The translations under genes were made by a program, and so were the position numbers. This document shows positions 44,758 to 54,599 of a stretch of DNA of 64,000 bases, piece by piece; position 1 is the first letter of the stretch, and each line of letters opens with the position of its first letter. This DNA is from Metabacillus sp. FJAT-52054 (lineage in GTDB: Bacteria; Bacillota; Bacilli; Bacillales; Bacillaceae), in the NCBI RefSeq assembly GCF_037201815.1, contig NZ_CP147407.1, positions 2,240,723 to 2,304,722 on the forward strand, read 5' to 3'. The notes beneath the pieces are model-generated. The model was not told the DNA's origin, made no database searches, and saw nothing but the letters and a program-made list of their open reading frames with translations.

Positions 44758-46050
44758 TTATGGATACAAGCGGTTCAACAGTCTTGGGAACGGAATGGAC
44801 TCGCGAACATGCTCCACGCCGCTGATCCAGGCTACTGTCCGTTCTAAACCTAGTCCGAAGCCAGAGTGCGGAACGGAGCCGTACTTACGAAGTTCAAGAT
44901 ACCATTTATAGGCGTCGCTTTCCAGCCCATGTTCTTCCAGGCGCTGCTGAAGAAGAGCCTGGTCATGGATTCTTTCAGATCCGCCGATAATTTCTCCGTA
45001 CCCTTCCGGTGCAATCAAATCTGCACAAAGAACGACGTCTTCACGGTCTTTTGAAGGTTGCATATAAAACGGTTTAAGAGACGTCGGATAATGAGTGATA
45101 AACACAGGTTTGTCAAAGCTTTCGGCGATTGCTGTTTCGTGAGGCGCACCGAAATCATCTCCCCATTGAATATCCTCAAATCCTTTTTCATGCAGCATTT
45201 TCAAAGCATCATCATACGTAATTCTTGGGAATGGCGCTTTAATATGCTCGAGTTTTGAAATATCTCTTCCCAATGTCGTCAATTCCAGGCTGCAATTTTC
45301 CAATACACTTTGTACGATAAATGATACGTAATTTTCCTGGACAACCAGGTTATCTTCAAATTTGTAGAAAGCCATTTCCGGTTCAATCATCCAAAATTCG
45401 ATTAAATGACGGCGTGTTTTGGATTTTTCAGCACGGAATGTCGGACCAAACGAAAAGACTTTGCCAAGTGCCATCGCTGCTGCTTCCATGTACAGCTGAC
45501 CGCTTTGGGAAAGGTAAGCATCCTCATCAAAATATTTCGTATGAAAAAGTTCTGAAGTCCCTTCCGGTGCACTTCCTGTCAGAATTGGAGGATCAACTTT
45601 TGCAAATCCCTCTTTATTGAAAAATTCATAGGTTGCACGGATAATTTCATTTCTTATTTTCATTACGCTATGCTGGCGCTTGGATCTAAGCCATAAATGA
45701 CGGTGATCCATCAGGAATTCTGTTCCATGCTCTTTTGGTGTAATTGGATAATCCGTTGCTTCATGGATGATCTCTACATTGATAACACCCATTTCATATC
45801 CGAAAGGAGAACGCTCGTCCTCTCTGATGATGCCTGTTACATATACGGACGTTTCCTGTGTAACTGATTTGGCTTTCTGAAAGACCTCTTCTGGCACTTC
45901 AGCTTTAACTACGACGCCCTGCATGAAGCCTGTTCCGTCTCTCAGCTGCAAAAAGGCAATCTTCCCGCTTGAACGTTTATTCGCGATCCAAGCTCCAATT
46001 GTAACTTCTTTACCTGTGTATTTGTGTACTTGTGAAATAGTTGTTTTCAA
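44758..46050 (-). CDS. asnS: Asparaginyl-tRNA synthetase
   Basis: A 430-aa class IIb aminoacyl-tRNA synthetase. The N-terminal anticodon-binding OB fold reads [20 protein letters not shown], and the catalytic core has [14 protein letters not shown] (motif 2 region), [20 protein letters not shown] and the motif 3 [14 protein letters not shown]. It starts at TTG 46050 with GGAGGG nine bases upstream, giving [14 protein letters not shown] sigma-A promoter is at 46098; no T-box is present in the 120-base gap behind aspB. Confidence 0.97.
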   Translation of the reverse strand: MKTTISQVHKYTGKEVTIGAWIANKRSSGKIAFLQLRDGTGFMQGVVVKAEVPEEVFQKAKSVTQETSVYVTGIIREDERSPFGYEMGVINVEIIHEATDYPITPKEHGTEFLMDHRHLWLRSKRQHSVMKIRNEIIRATYEFFNKEGFAKVDPPILTGSAPEGTSELFHTKYFDEDAYLSQSGQLYMEAAAMALGKVFSFGPTFRAEKSKTRRHLIEFWMIEPEMAFYKFEDNLVVQENYVSFIVQSVLENCSLELTTLGRDISKLEHIKAPFPRITYDDALKMLHEKGFEDIQWGDDFGAPHETAIAESFDKPVFITHYPTSLKPFYMQPSKDREDVVLCADLIAPEGYGEIIGGSERIHDQALLQQRLEEHGLESDAYKWYLELRKYGSVPHSGFGLGLERTVAWISGVEHVRESIPFPRLLNRLYP

Positions 46051-46097
46051 TTCAGTATTCCCTCCACGGACGTCTTGTCCGAATATGTATGTGTTCT

Positions 46098-46127
46098 ATT
46101 ATACTAACCTCACTTACAGCAGGTCAA
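46098..46127 (-). promoter_or_regulatory. Promoter of asnS
   Basis: TTGACC, 18 bases, TATAAT on the minus strand. Confidence 0.78.
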
Positions 46128-46144
46128 TAAGGGCAGTTCATCAT

Positions 46145-46176
46145 AAAGGGGCGGTATGTTCACCGCCCTTCTTTTA
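46145..46176 (-). terminator. Terminator of aspB
   Basis: GGGCGGT / ACCGCCC stem, short loop, T-rich follow-up; it begins at the aspB stop codon. Confidence 0.75.
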
Positions 46177-47358
46177 TGCTTTATTTTTCTCTGTGTACCG
46201 CTTGATTCTGGCAATGGCTTCAGTCAGGAGATCCTGGGAAGTCGCATACGATAATCTGACGTGCTCCGGGGATCCGAATCCCGATCCTGGGACAAGCGCT
46301 ACCTTTTCTTCTTCAAGGAGTGCTTCAACAAATGCATCTACTGAATCATGGCCTGTAATTTTTGCAGCCTCGCTTGCGTTAGCAAATAGGTAGAAAGCGC
46401 CCTGTGGCTTAATGCATGTAAAGCCGGGAATCTGAATGAGCTGTTCATACGTCTCATTCAATCTGCTTTCAAAGGCTTTTCTCATTTCTTCCACGGGCTC
46501 CTGCGAGCCTCTGTACGCTTCGATTGCTCCATACTGAGCCATGGACGCAGGATTGGATGTGCTGTGGCTTGCCAGGTTCGTCATAGCACTGATAATGTTT
46601 TTAGGACCAGCTGCATACCCGATTCTCCAGCCTGTCATTGAGTGGGATTTCGATACACCGTTAATGATAATCGTACGTTCTTTTAATGCTTGCGAAATCT
46701 GCGCTATGGAAACATGGCTTGCGTCCCCGTAAATCAGCTTCTCATAAATTTCATCCGAAACAATCAGGAGGCCATGTTTTTCGCATGCTTCACCAATTGC
46801 TTTAAGCTCGGCTTCCGTATAAATCATTCCTGTTGGATTACTCGGAGAATTGATAATCACGGCTTTCGTTCGGCTGTTTGCTGCCCGGCCGATCTGCTCA
46901 GGGGTTATTTTGAACTGATTTTCTTCTGTTCCTTCAATAATGACAGGCACCCCGCCTGCAAGCTTTACCTGTTCAGGGTAGCTTACCCAATATGGAGAAG
47001 GGACAATTACTTCATCCCCATCATTTAAAATGACTTGAAACAAAGTGTATAGAGCATGCTTTGCACCCGTGCAAACAATGATCTCCGCTGGTGCATAATC
47101 CAGGTTTTGATCTTTTTTAAACTTTTCGATAATAGCGTCCTTTAGTTCTTTCAGCCCGCCGGACGGTGTATATTTAGTGAATCCCTCTTCCATAGAAGAG
47201 ACTGCTGCCTTAATAATAGCTGACGGAGTATTGAAATCCGGTTCTCCGGCTCCAAGTCCGATCACATCATGTCCTGCAGCTTTAAGTTCTTTTGCTTTTG
47301 CAGTTATTGCCAATGTGGTTGAAGGTGTTAATGAAGCCGCTCTTTTCGCTAATTCCAT
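46174..47358 (-). CDS. aspB: Aspartate aminotransferase
   Basis: A 394-aa class I PLP aminotransferase (subgroup Ib, as in B. subtilis AspB), interconverting aspartate/2-oxoglutarate and oxaloacetate/glutamate. The PLP lysine is in NGVSKSHSMTGWRIGYAAG near residue 239; NSPSNPTGMIY and the C-terminal arginine in VRLSYATS are intact. Co-transcribed with ypmB and ypmA upstream. It supplies aspartate for the asnS and pantothenate pathways nearby. Confidence 0.96.
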   Translation of the reverse strand: MELAKRAASLTPSTTLAITAKAKELKAAGHDVIGLGAGEPDFNTPSAIIKAAVSSMEEGFTKYTPSGGLKELKDAIIEKFKKDQNLDYAPAEIIVCTGAKHALYTLFQVILNDGDEVIVPSPYWVSYPEQVKLAGGVPVIIEGTEENQFKITPEQIGRAANSRTKAVIINSPSNPTGMIYTEAELKAIGEACEKHGLLIVSDEIYEKLIYGDASHVSIAQISQALKERTIIINGVSKSHSMTGWRIGYAAGPKNIISAMTNLASHSTSNPASMAQYGAIEAYRGSQEPVEEMRKAFESRLNETYEQLIQIPGFTCIKPQGAFYLFANASEAAKITGHDSVDAFVEALLEEEKVALVPGSGFGSPEHVRLSYATSQDLLTEAIARIKRYTEKNKA

Positions 47359-47372
47359 TCTTTAAGTCCCTC

Positions 47373-47894
47373 CTATTTAATTGCAATGTGCAACATCTTG
47401 CCTGTTTTAAAATCAATATAATCATATGTATACCTGTCATAGCTGTCGATATATTTCACTTCCCAGACAGGGATTTGTTTGCCATCCCTTTGGAGAATGC
47501 CCATTTTTGTGCGAAACATTTTTTTTGGTGAGTTCTCTTTTTTTGCTATTTTTTCTGCTTCTTTCATGGAGATCCCTTCTGATAAAACCGCCATGACCGG
47601 CTTTTCACCCAGCTTATTTGAATGAATAAGCGCGACAGCATCTTTTTCTTTTGAATCTTTCCCATGAACCGCATAATAGGAAACCGGTTTTCCATCTGAA
47701 CCAGTATTGGGTCCATTAAATGTGGTTACTTTCGTTACGGAGGTAAGACTTCCTTGATTAAGGACTGCCTGTTTAGCGGTATCGTGCCCTTTTTTAAGAT
47801 CATTCACACCTGCCTGAATAGAAGAAAACACAAACCAGCCTGCAGCGATTCCAGCCAAAGCCGCAATCAATAATATTAGCCATTTTTTACTCAT
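47373..47894 (-). CDS. ypmB: YpmB-like membrane-anchored DUF5590 protein
   Basis: A 173-aa protein with a short basic N-terminus and one membrane span (LILLIAALAGIAAGWFVF), then an extracytoplasmic domain of two PepSY-like repeats: DAVALIHSNKLGEKPVMAVL and SMKEAEKIAKKENSPKKMF, ending WEVKYIDSYDRYTYDYID. As in B. subtilis YpmB (161 aa). Role unknown; the fold suggests peptidase or ligand control on the cell surface. Lies between ypmA and aspB. Confidence 0.9.
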   Translation of the reverse strand: MSKKWLILLIAALAGIAAGWFVFSSIQAGVNDLKKGHDTAKQAVLNQGSLTSVTKVTTFNGPNTGSDGKPVSYYAVHGKDSKEKDAVALIHSNKLGEKPVMAVLSEGISMKEAEKIAKKENSPKKMFRTKMGILQRDGKQIPVWEVKYIDSYDRYTYDYIDFKTGKMLHIAIK

Positions 47895-47906
47895 AAGCAG
47901 GCTCCA

Positions 47907-48077
47907 TTAAGTCCGGTATATCGTGAATACGGCTTGGGTTTTATCTTCTTCGGCAAGTGCCAGTCCAAACATGAGATTTTCCCGTTTAAGCGTCCTGTTT
48001 AAAGAATCCACGATTTTGTAAAGATCATCTGAGTGTTCTACTTTAACTGTCGAGAGAATTTCAATTTTACTTTCCAT
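47907..48077 (-). CDS. ypmA: YpmA-like protein, 56 aa
   Basis: MESKIEILSTVKVEHSDDLY at the start and DKTQAVFTIYRT at the end, a small acidic alpha/beta protein (DUF4264 type). ATG at 48077 is preceded by GCAGGAGGAA and gives the B. subtilis length of 56 aa. It is first in the ypmA-ypmB-aspB set. No function is known. Confidence 0.9.
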   Translation of the reverse strand: MESKIEILSTVKVEHSDDLYKIVDSLNRTLKRENLMFGLALAEEDKTQAVFTIYRT

Positions 48078-48280
48078 AACAAATTCCTCCTGCGCGCCAC
48101 AAATATTGTAACTAATATGTATCCGATGCAAGGACACAATAACAATACAACAGCGTAGATTGTTGTACATGTTCCCATTATAACAATAACCGTTCCATCA
48201 AGTGAAAATAATTTCTCCCAAACCCACACCTTTATTGACTGGCGACCCGGTTCTTTTTTGAACCCATCCCAGTCCTTTTT

Positions 48281-51076
48281 TTAATTCAGCCAATCTGCAG
48301 CAAGATGGGAAAGCTCTGCCATTGGTTTATAATGAACTTCAAGATCAGGAATTGCACTCAGAAAGTATTTCCCGTAGCGGGAAGAGACAATCCGGCGGTC
48401 CAGCACTATTAATAGGCCTTTGTCATCCCGGGTGCGAATCAGCCTGCCGAAGCCCTGTTTGTATTTGATAATGGCCTCAGGCAAAGAGTAATCGTAAAAA
48501 GCGTTTTTTCCTTCACTCTCCAGTTTCCTCGCCTTGGCTGAAACTACCGGCTGATCTGGCGGATCAAAAGGCAGTCTGACCATTATAATGGCTTTTAGCT
48601 CCTCACCTGGAAAATCAATTCCTTCCCAGAAGCTATTCGTTCCAAGCAAGATCCCCTTATCAGCCTGTCTGAACGATTTAATCAGTTTAACCTTGCTGCC
48701 TGCACCGACTCCCTGTCCTAAAATGGTGTAGCCGGTCATTTCCTCAACTGATTTTAAATGGCTGTATGTATTTTTCAGCATGTCATATGAAGTAAATAAA
48801 ACAAGTATTTTCCCATTAACACCGGGTGCAAATGCTGAAATGGCAGAAGCTACAGCATTTGTATAATTCTCTTGTGAAACATCTCTAATACCGGGAATAT
48901 CTGACGGGACCAGCAGCTTTGCCTGTTTTCTGTAATTGAACGAGGAAGGAAGCATCAGCTGTTTCGGATAAAAATCCTCCAAACCCATCTGCCTGATCGC
49001 ATGCTTGAAGGAGCCATTGACTGACAATGTGCCGGATACAAGAATGATCGAACGTTTCTTTTCAAAAAGAGCATTGGCAAGCTGATCGGATAGATCAACA
49101 GGCCTGCTGCACAGAATGGCTGCATTTTTTGCTCCCTTTGCTTCTGCCTCAATCCAAAAGGCTGCATCATTGCTGCCGTTTGAAAAAAGATGGCTTATGG
49201 CTTCGCTTGCATATTTAAACCGTTCCGCAAAGGAGAAGTATTCATTCATCTTAGCTTGAGTTTTAAGCGGAAGACTTGCCGATTTTAAAAGCTGCTGCTG
49301 CTTTTTCATAATGGACAGCAAATCGTGCATGTAAAATCTGATTCGGTCTGCAAGCTCTTCGATGGACAGCCAGTATGGATTTTGATCTGTGTCCTCTGCA
49401 ATGGAAAAGGAAATTCTGTTGCCTGAGCTGTTTTTCTTTTTTAGCACATACGCATGAAGGTTTGTAAAAAAGTCATTCAGCTCATCCGCGAACTCCTTCA
49501 AGAGAACATCCATTTCCAGGCAATAATCATACCCGATTTCACTTTCTTGCTCAAACCAGTCAGCTACAGAGGCCAGCAGATCACGGGAATATAAATGGCC
49601 GATACGCTGCAGCCATGAGTGCATCGTTACATATTCAAGCCTGAATCCCCATTGATCACCCGCAATCCGCTCGAGATGATGGGCTTCATCAATCAGCAGT
49701 TCTTCAAATTCAGGAAGCTGTTTCCTTTCGGCTGCGGCATCATTCAAAAGAAGGGCATGGTTGACGATGATGACTGTGCTATGCTCAGCCTTTTTCCTGG
49801 CAAGATGGTAAAAAGAACGTTCCCGGTAAGGATTTTTAGGGTGGCTGGACAAGTTATCGTGATGAATCCTCATCCACAAGTGCTTTCCGCCTGATGGGAG
49901 ATTCAATTCATCCGCATCTCCGGTCTGTGTTTGGAGCAGCCAGATTAATATCTGGGCTTTAGCGAGATTAGAGTCATAATTATCATCAGTCTCCATTAGA
50001 GAAAGTTCAAATTTGTGCGGACATAGGTAATGGGATTCACCTTTCAAAATGGCTGCAGAAACAGGACGGCCAAGAATCCTGCACGCAAGTTTGACGTCCC
50101 GGTCGATAAGCTGATTTTGCAAGGTGTTCGTATGCGTGCTATAAACAATCCTCGTTCCATTTTCTAACGCATACTTCATAGCCGGCACGAGGAGGCCAAG
50201 TGATTTACCGCTCCCTGCAGGTGCTTCCGCAACCATATGCTCGCAATTGGAGAGTGCTTCGTAAATCCCGGTCATCAGGATTTGCTGCTGAGGTCTCTCT
50301 TCATAAGAAGACAGTTCGGTTTGCATGCAGTGCAAAAGCTCAGGGAAATCAGGAATCTCACTTTTTTGCAGACTCTCCTTGGTATAAGCCTTCGTGAAAA
50401 CATCGGAAAATGCGAGCGTGCCGTACAATTCAACTTCCTGACTTCCCTCCTGGTAAGGAGAGTCCTCCCCCTCCTCAATCAAATCATCGAGAATTTCATG
50501 CAAATCACTGATAAACACATCGGAAAGCTTTCTTAAGCTTTTTAAAGTCGTGACGGGCAGGGTCTTTAATTTTTGTAAAATGATTTCAAAAATACGGGCG
50601 GTAACTTCAGCATCGCTGTCTGCCTGATGCGGACGGTCATGCTGAATGTCGAGTTCTCTGCAAAGCTCTGATAATTTGTAGCTTTCGAATGAAGGAAAAA
50701 CCATTCTCGATAGCTCAACCGTATCCATTAGCCCGCCGATAAACCGGGGATACCCTGCCTGCTGAAGCTCTGCCTGTACGAATGACAAATCGAAATGTAC
50801 ATTATGGGCAACAAAAAAAGCCCCATCAAGCATTCGGTATACCCTCTCTGAAATCTCAGAAAACACGGGGGCGTCTTCCACCATTTCATCATTTATGCCA
50901 GTTAACGATTCTATAAAGGCAGGGATGGGCTGAAGCGGATTTACATAACTCATAAAGCGGTCTGTAATTTCTCCGTTTTCATAAACCACTGCTGCAAATT
51001 GTATAATTTTCTCTCCTTTTTTAGGAGAGTTTCCTGTTGTTTCAACATCTAAAACGACGTAACGCCGATGCTCCAT
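48281..51076 (-). CDS. dinG: DinG-type helicase with N-terminal 3'-5' exonuclease
   Basis: A 931-aa protein joining an epsilon-like DnaQ exonuclease (residues ~1-190; VLDVETTGNSPKKG, AHNVHFDLSFV, and HQADSDAEVTA hold the DEDD acids) to a superfamily 2 helicase (Walker A EAPAGSGKSLGLL, DEAH box LLIDEAHHLERI, motif VI KQGFGRLIRTRD). The four-cysteine FeS cluster of E. coli DinG is not evident, which fits the Firmicutes exonuclease form. ATG at 51076 follows GAGGTG and gives the exact B. subtilis length. Single-gene unit upstream of ypmA. Confidence 0.95.
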   Translation of the reverse strand: MEHRRYVVLDVETTGNSPKKGEKIIQFAAVVYENGEITDRFMSYVNPLQPIPAFIESLTGINDEMVEDAPVFSEISERVYRMLDGAFFVAHNVHFDLSFVQAELQQAGYPRFIGGLMDTVELSRMVFPSFESYKLSELCRELDIQHDRPHQADSDAEVTARIFEIILQKLKTLPVTTLKSLRKLSDVFISDLHEILDDLIEEGEDSPYQEGSQEVELYGTLAFSDVFTKAYTKESLQKSEIPDFPELLHCMQTELSSYEERPQQQILMTGIYEALSNCEHMVAEAPAGSGKSLGLLVPAMKYALENGTRIVYSTHTNTLQNQLIDRDVKLACRILGRPVSAAILKGESHYLCPHKFELSLMETDDNYDSNLAKAQILIWLLQTQTGDADELNLPSGGKHLWMRIHHDNLSSHPKNPYRERSFYHLARKKAEHSTVIIVNHALLLNDAAAERKQLPEFEELLIDEAHHLERIAGDQWGFRLEYVTMHSWLQRIGHLYSRDLLASVADWFEQESEIGYDYCLEMDVLLKEFADELNDFFTNLHAYVLKKKNSSGNRISFSIAEDTDQNPYWLSIEELADRIRFYMHDLLSIMKKQQQLLKSASLPLKTQAKMNEYFSFAERFKYASEAISHLFSNGSNDAAFWIEAEAKGAKNAAILCSRPVDLSDQLANALFEKKRSIILVSGTLSVNGSFKHAIRQMGLEDFYPKQLMLPSSFNYRKQAKLLVPSDIPGIRDVSQENYTNAVASAISAFAPGVNGKILVLFTSYDMLKNTYSHLKSVEEMTGYTILGQGVGAGSKVKLIKSFRQADKGILLGTNSFWEGIDFPGEELKAIIMVRLPFDPPDQPVVSAKARKLESEGKNAFYDYSLPEAIIKYKQGFGRLIRTRDDKGLLIVLDRRIVSSRYGKYFLSAIPDLEVHYKPMAELSHLAADWLN

Positions 51077-51154
51077 TATTGACACCTCAATCAGCTTGCA
51101 TTCCAGTACATTGTATCATTAACCGCACGAAAACGCTCAAGTACAAGGCGAAAG

Positions 51155-51185
51155 AAAAAAGGCCGGCTTAACACCGGCCGGCCTG
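51155..51185 (-). terminator. Terminator of panBCD
   Basis: GGCCGG / CCGGCC stem with a seven-base loop and six T on the minus strand, after panD. Confidence 0.85.
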
Positions 51186-51205
51186 ATGCACAAGCATAAT
51201 TTCAT

Positions 51206-51592
51206 TTACATGCGAATGGTGGATGCAGGCTCTGTTCCCAGCATTTCAACGATGCGGTTATTCTCATCCATAATGGCTACTTTAGGCGTATGCATAGGAA
51301 TATTTTCTTCCGCAATCATCGCATAGGAGATAATAATAACGACATCCCCTTCCTGAACAAGCCTTGCTGCTGCTCCATTCAGGCAAACGACTCCGGTATC
51401 TCTCGGACCCGGGATGATATATGTTTCAAAGCGGGCTCCATTATTATTATTTACAATTTGCACTTTTTCATTAGCGGTCATTCCAACCGCATCCAGCAGA
51501 TCTTCATCAATCGTAATGCTTCCCACGTAATTCAGGTTGGCTTCTGTAACACGGGCACGATGTATTTTGGCATTCATCATGGTGCGGAACAT
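51206..51592 (-). CDS. panD: Aspartate 1-decarboxylase proenzyme
   Basis: Makes beta-alanine from aspartate for pantothenate. A 128-aa pyruvoyl enzyme; self-cleavage occurs in [12 protein letters not shown] between Gly and Ser, the latter becoming the pyruvoyl cofactor. [19 protein letters not shown] is the conserved C-terminal part. Third gene of panBCD, after a 24-base gap. The AspB at 46174 can supply its substrate. Confidence 0.97.
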   Translation of the reverse strand: MFRTMMNAKIHRARVTEANLNYVGSITIDEDLLDAVGMTANEKVQIVNNNNGARFETYIIPGPRDTGVVCLNGAAARLVQEGDVVIIISYAMIAEENIPMHTPKVAIMDENNRIVEMLGTEPASTIRM

Positions 51593-51616
51593 ATAATAAT
51601 CTCCTCCGAATGGTTA

Positions 51617-52477
51617 TTATTTTTCACTGCGGGTCCAAATCAGGTTATCAATTAGTCTTGCCCCGGAAAACTTAACAGCTGCTGCCGCTATCATTTCCCT
51701 GCTTTGATCTGTAGCCGGAATCAGCTCTGGATATTGCAGGACTTCGATGTAGTCGATTTCTGCACCCTTTATATCTTGTAAAGAGGCTGAAATGTATGCT
51801 CTGATTTTCTCCGCACTTGGATGATCCTTCTCGGAGAATAAGCGGCCGGCCTGCAGGCTTTTATAAATTTTGGGTGCTTCCAATCGCTCCTCTGCCGTCA
51901 GGAAAACATTTCTGGAACTCTTTGCAAGTCCGTCTTCTTCCCTTACCGTTTCAACCGGGATGATTTCCAGCGGAAAGAAAAATTCATCGACAAGGCCTTT
52001 AATAACAGCCACCTGCTGGGCATCTTTTTTTCCAAAATATGCTTTGTCAGGCTGCATGATGTGAAATAGCTTCGTTAATACCGTTACAACCCCATCAAAA
52101 TGTCCGGGTCTTGACCTGCCGCAAAGTACGTCCGTCCTGGCTGCAGCTTTCATTGTAACAAATGGTGCAGGTCCGTACATTTCTGCAGGATCCGGGGCAA
52201 ACACAAGATCGGCTCCGGCCATACGGGCCAATTCCAAATCTCTATCCAGATCTCTTGGATACGATTCAAAATCTTCATTCGGTCCGAATTGTGTTGGATT
52301 AACAAATATGCTGACAGCCACCTTGGCATTATCCGCTCTGGCTGTTTTAATCAGTTCAAGATGTCCTTCATGCAAAAATCCCATCGTTGGCACAAAGCCA
52401 AGTGGTGAACCGCCGGCCTCTGCTTTCCAGGCTGAAATGATTTCTTTTGCTTCTTTCACTTTAGTTTTGACAATCAT
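51617..52477 (-). CDS. panC: Pantothenate synthetase
   Basis: Ligates pantoate and beta-alanine using ATP (286 aa). The HIGH-like motif [31 protein letters not shown] and [10 protein letters not shown] (near residue 150) are intact, and KSSRNVFL lies near residue 185. Its ATG overlaps the end of panB by four bases, so it is coupled to it. Second gene of panBCD. Confidence 0.97.
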   Translation of the reverse strand: MIVKTKVKEAKEIISAWKAEAGGSPLGFVPTMGFLHEGHLELIKTARADNAKVAVSIFVNPTQFGPNEDFESYPRDLDRDLELARMAGADLVFAPDPAEMYGPAPFVTMKAAARTDVLCGRSRPGHFDGVVTVLTKLFHIMQPDKAYFGKKDAQQVAVIKGLVDEFFFPLEIIPVETVREEDGLAKSSRNVFLTAEERLEAPKIYKSLQAGRLFSEKDHPSAEKIRAYISASLQDIKGAEIDYIEVLQYPELIPATDQSREMIAAAAVKFSGARLIDNLIWTRSEK

Positions 52478-53313
52478 TTTGAAACGCCTCCGTAAAGACC
52501 ATCGAGTACATCCTCATTCATAGTAAATGTGTGCTCCTCTGAAGGGAATGTGCGGCCCTTTACATCCGATACATATTGAGTGACTGCCTGCTGCATTTCT
52601 TCATCAGCGCGTCCATACTGTTTTACAAACTTCGGAACGCGCTCCACACCGTATCCTGTTACATCGTGATAAACGAGTACTTGACCGGCAGTTTCAGCTC
52701 CCGCTCCAATTCCGATGACCGGAATGGAAAGCTCCTGCTGGATGAGCGCGGCAAGCTGGCGCGGCACACATTCAAGCACGAGCGCGATGGCCCCTGCCTG
52801 CTGGCATTGCAAGGCATCTTCTAGTAATTTTGCTGCCGCTTCCGCCGTTTTGCCTTGAACTTTATATCCTCCCAGGACACCTACTGATTGGGGGGTCAGG
52901 CCTAGATGGGCTACAACAGGTATTCCGCCTTTTGTTAAAGCCTGAATTAAACCGGCCACTTCATCTGCCCCTTCAAGTTTAACAGCATCACTGCCAGCTT
53001 TCTGCATGAGTGCTGCGGCATTACGAAGGGTATCTTCTTTTGATATATGGTAGCTCATAAAAGGCATATCCGTTACGACAAAGGTGTCAGGAGCACCCCT
53101 TTTAACAGCTTTTGTATGATGAATCATGTCTTCCATCGTAACAGGAATGGTTGAATCGTACCCAAGCACGACCATTCCAAGCGAGTCACCGACAAGGATC
53201 ATATCCGCTCCTGCTTTTTCCGCTTGTTTAGCAGAAGGATAATCATAGGCGGTAATCATAGCAATTGCTTCGCCCGTTTCTTTCATTTTTTGAAAATCTG
53301 CTCTGCTTTTCAT
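52474..53313 (-). CDS. panB: Ketopantoate hydroxymethyltransferase
   Basis: Makes ketopantoate from alpha-ketoisovalerate and methylene-THF (279 aa, TIM barrel). Magnesium ligands are in [13 protein letters not shown] and [10 protein letters not shown]; the catalytic Glu is in [18 protein letters not shown] is placed five bases before ATG 53313; a second ATG just upstream is too close to it. It is the first gene of panBCD, and a leader of about 250 bases with a hairpin terminator lies ahead. Confidence 0.96.
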   Translation of the reverse strand: MKSRADFQKMKETGEAIAMITAYDYPSAKQAEKAGADMILVGDSLGMVVLGYDSTIPVTMEDMIHHTKAVKRGAPDTFVVTDMPFMSYHISKEDTLRNAAALMQKAGSDAVKLEGADEVAGLIQALTKGGIPVVAHLGLTPQSVGVLGGYKVQGKTAEAAAKLLEDALQCQQAGAIALVLECVPRQLAALIQQELSIPVIGIGAGAETAGQVLVYHDVTGYGVERVPKFVKQYGRADEEMQQAVTQYVSDVKGRTFPSEEHTFTMNEDVLDGLYGGVSK

Positions 53314-53564
53314 CATTTCCCTCCTCTTTTTTCCCCGTATCTGCAGGAATCCACTCCCTGCTGAAGGGGTTTTACCTATAGAGGAACAAAGGGATCCAAA
53401 ACATAAAAATTCCTTCTTCTATACATGAGAAGAAGGAATGGACAATAACAAATTCGCTGGATCATTCCTCTGTCCCAGTCCTTCGGATCAAGGCAGACTA
53501 AATTATCGTAATCAAAATGGTTTGCTGCTTTTGCGGTGCAGTTCCCTGAAAACGGATACTACCC
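53314..53564 (-). promoter_or_regulatory. Long leader of panBCD, candidate attenuator
   Basis: About 250 nt between the promoter at 53571 and panB. On the minus strand it can form CTGC-AAAA-GCAG, CCTTGATCCGAAGG and CTGG...CCAG hairpins, then a strong 12-bp terminator hairpin at 53405-53439. It has no T-box (GGxACCGCG), TPP, SAM or purine core that I can see. The Firmicutes pan RNA motif, known upstream of panB genes, is one class to test. Confidence 0.45.
53405..53439 (-). terminator. Intrinsic terminator in the panB leader
   Basis: ATTCCTTCTTCT / AGAAGAAGGAAT perfect 12-bp stem with a seven-base loop and five T on the minus strand; 90 bases ahead of panB. Confidence 0.8.
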
Positions 53565-53570
53565 GAGTTA

Positions 53571-53598
53571 AGTATATCAAAACGCAATAATTTATCAA
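53571..53598 (-). promoter_or_regulatory. Promoter of panBCD
   Basis: TTGATA, 16 bases, TATACT on the minus strand with a TGA extension; it directly follows birA. Confidence 0.65.
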
Positions 53599-53609
53599 TT
53601 TATTTCACT

Positions 53610-54599
53610 CTAGGATAATTCAATATCTGCAGAATATATTTTTTCAACCGTACCATCTGCGGTTTGAAGCAGGAGGACCCCTTCATCATTAATGCCAAGC
53701 GCCTTTCCATAAATGGTTCCCTGCAGAGTTCTTGCTTTTATCTCACGTCCCAGACTAACCGCATACGATTCCCAAAGCAGCTTGACCGGATGAAAGCCGG
53801 CAGACAGATAAGCTGTATAAAGCTGCTCAAGATTATACAGGATGGCTTGAATAAGCGAGGTTCTGGATATGTCATTCCCCGCTTCGAGTTTTAAAGAAGT
53901 AGCAATGGTTTTCAGCGCATCGGGAAAATCCCTTGCCTCCTGATTCACATTAATCCCCATTCCAATGATGACAGAATGAACAGAATCTGCTTCAGCCTGC
54001 AGCTCTGTTAGGATCCCTACAGCTTTCTTTCCATTGATTAAAATATCATTTGGCCATTTTATTGAAGGCAGAATTCCAGTTGTTTCTTCTATGGCCTGTA
54101 CGATGGCTACAGCTGTTAAAAGTGTAAGCTGAGGGGTCTGGCTGAGCGGAATTTTAGGTTTTAGGATACAGCTCATCCAAATCCCTGTATTTACAGGGGA
54201 GTGCCATACCCTGGAAAGCCTGCCGCGTCCCTCTGTCTGCTCATCAGCAATGACGATGGTCCCCTCAGAAGCACCCTCACCCGCAAGCTGGTGTGCGATT
54301 TTCTGTGTAGAGGGGACCGATTTCTCGTAATGTACGGCTTGTCCCATAAATGAGGTGCTCAGTGAGGACTGTATTTCTGCTGCGCTCAATGCTTCCGGCT
54401 TTTTAATCAGACGGTATCCCATTCTTCTGACCGCTTCCACTTCATAGCCTTCTTTTCTCAGTGTTTCGATATGCTTCCAAACAGCTGTCCTGGAACATCC
54501 AAGTACTTCACTGATTTTTTGCCCTGAAACGAACTCTTGATCCGACTCGGCAAATGCCTCCAATAGCCTTAGCTTTACATTCCTTTTTGATTGCTCCAA
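53610..54599 (-). CDS. birA: Biotin--protein ligase and repressor BirA
   Basis: A 329-aa bifunctional protein. An N-terminal winged helix (residues ~5-65; EVLGCSRTAVWKHIETLR) binds operator DNA; the ligase core has EGRGRLSRVWHSP for biotin and ATP, and SIKWPNDILINGKKAVGIL with the catalytic lysine. It uses TTG 54599 with AGAGGTGG upstream, overlapping cca by 25 bases. Biotinylates the carboxyl-carrier protein and represses biotin genes when charged. Follows cca in the operon. Confidence 0.95.
   Translation of the reverse strand: MEQSKRNVKLRLLEAFAESDQEFVSGQKISEVLGCSRTAVWKHIETLRKEGYEVEAVRRMGYRLIKKPEALSAAEIQSSLSTSFMGQAVHYEKSVPSTQKIAHQLAGEGASEGTIVIADEQTEGRGRLSRVWHSPVNTGIWMSCILKPKIPLSQTPQLTLLTAVAIVQAIEETTGILPSIKWPNDILINGKKAVGILTELQAEADSVHSVIIGMGINVNQEARDFPDALKTIATSLKLEAGNDISRTSLIQAILYNLEQLYTAYLSAGFHPVKLLWESYAVSLGREIKARTLQGTIYGKALGINDEGVLLLQTADGTVEKIYSADIELS

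Noticed and set aside
46051..46173. T-box leader in front of asnS
   Set aside because: The gap is too short and lacks the T-box sequence; a plain promoter is present.
53440..53560. A peptide frame in the panB leader (reads FSGNCTAKAANHFDYDN on the minus strand)
   Set aside because: There is no start codon or ribosome site in that frame ahead of it, and a stop lies just upstream.
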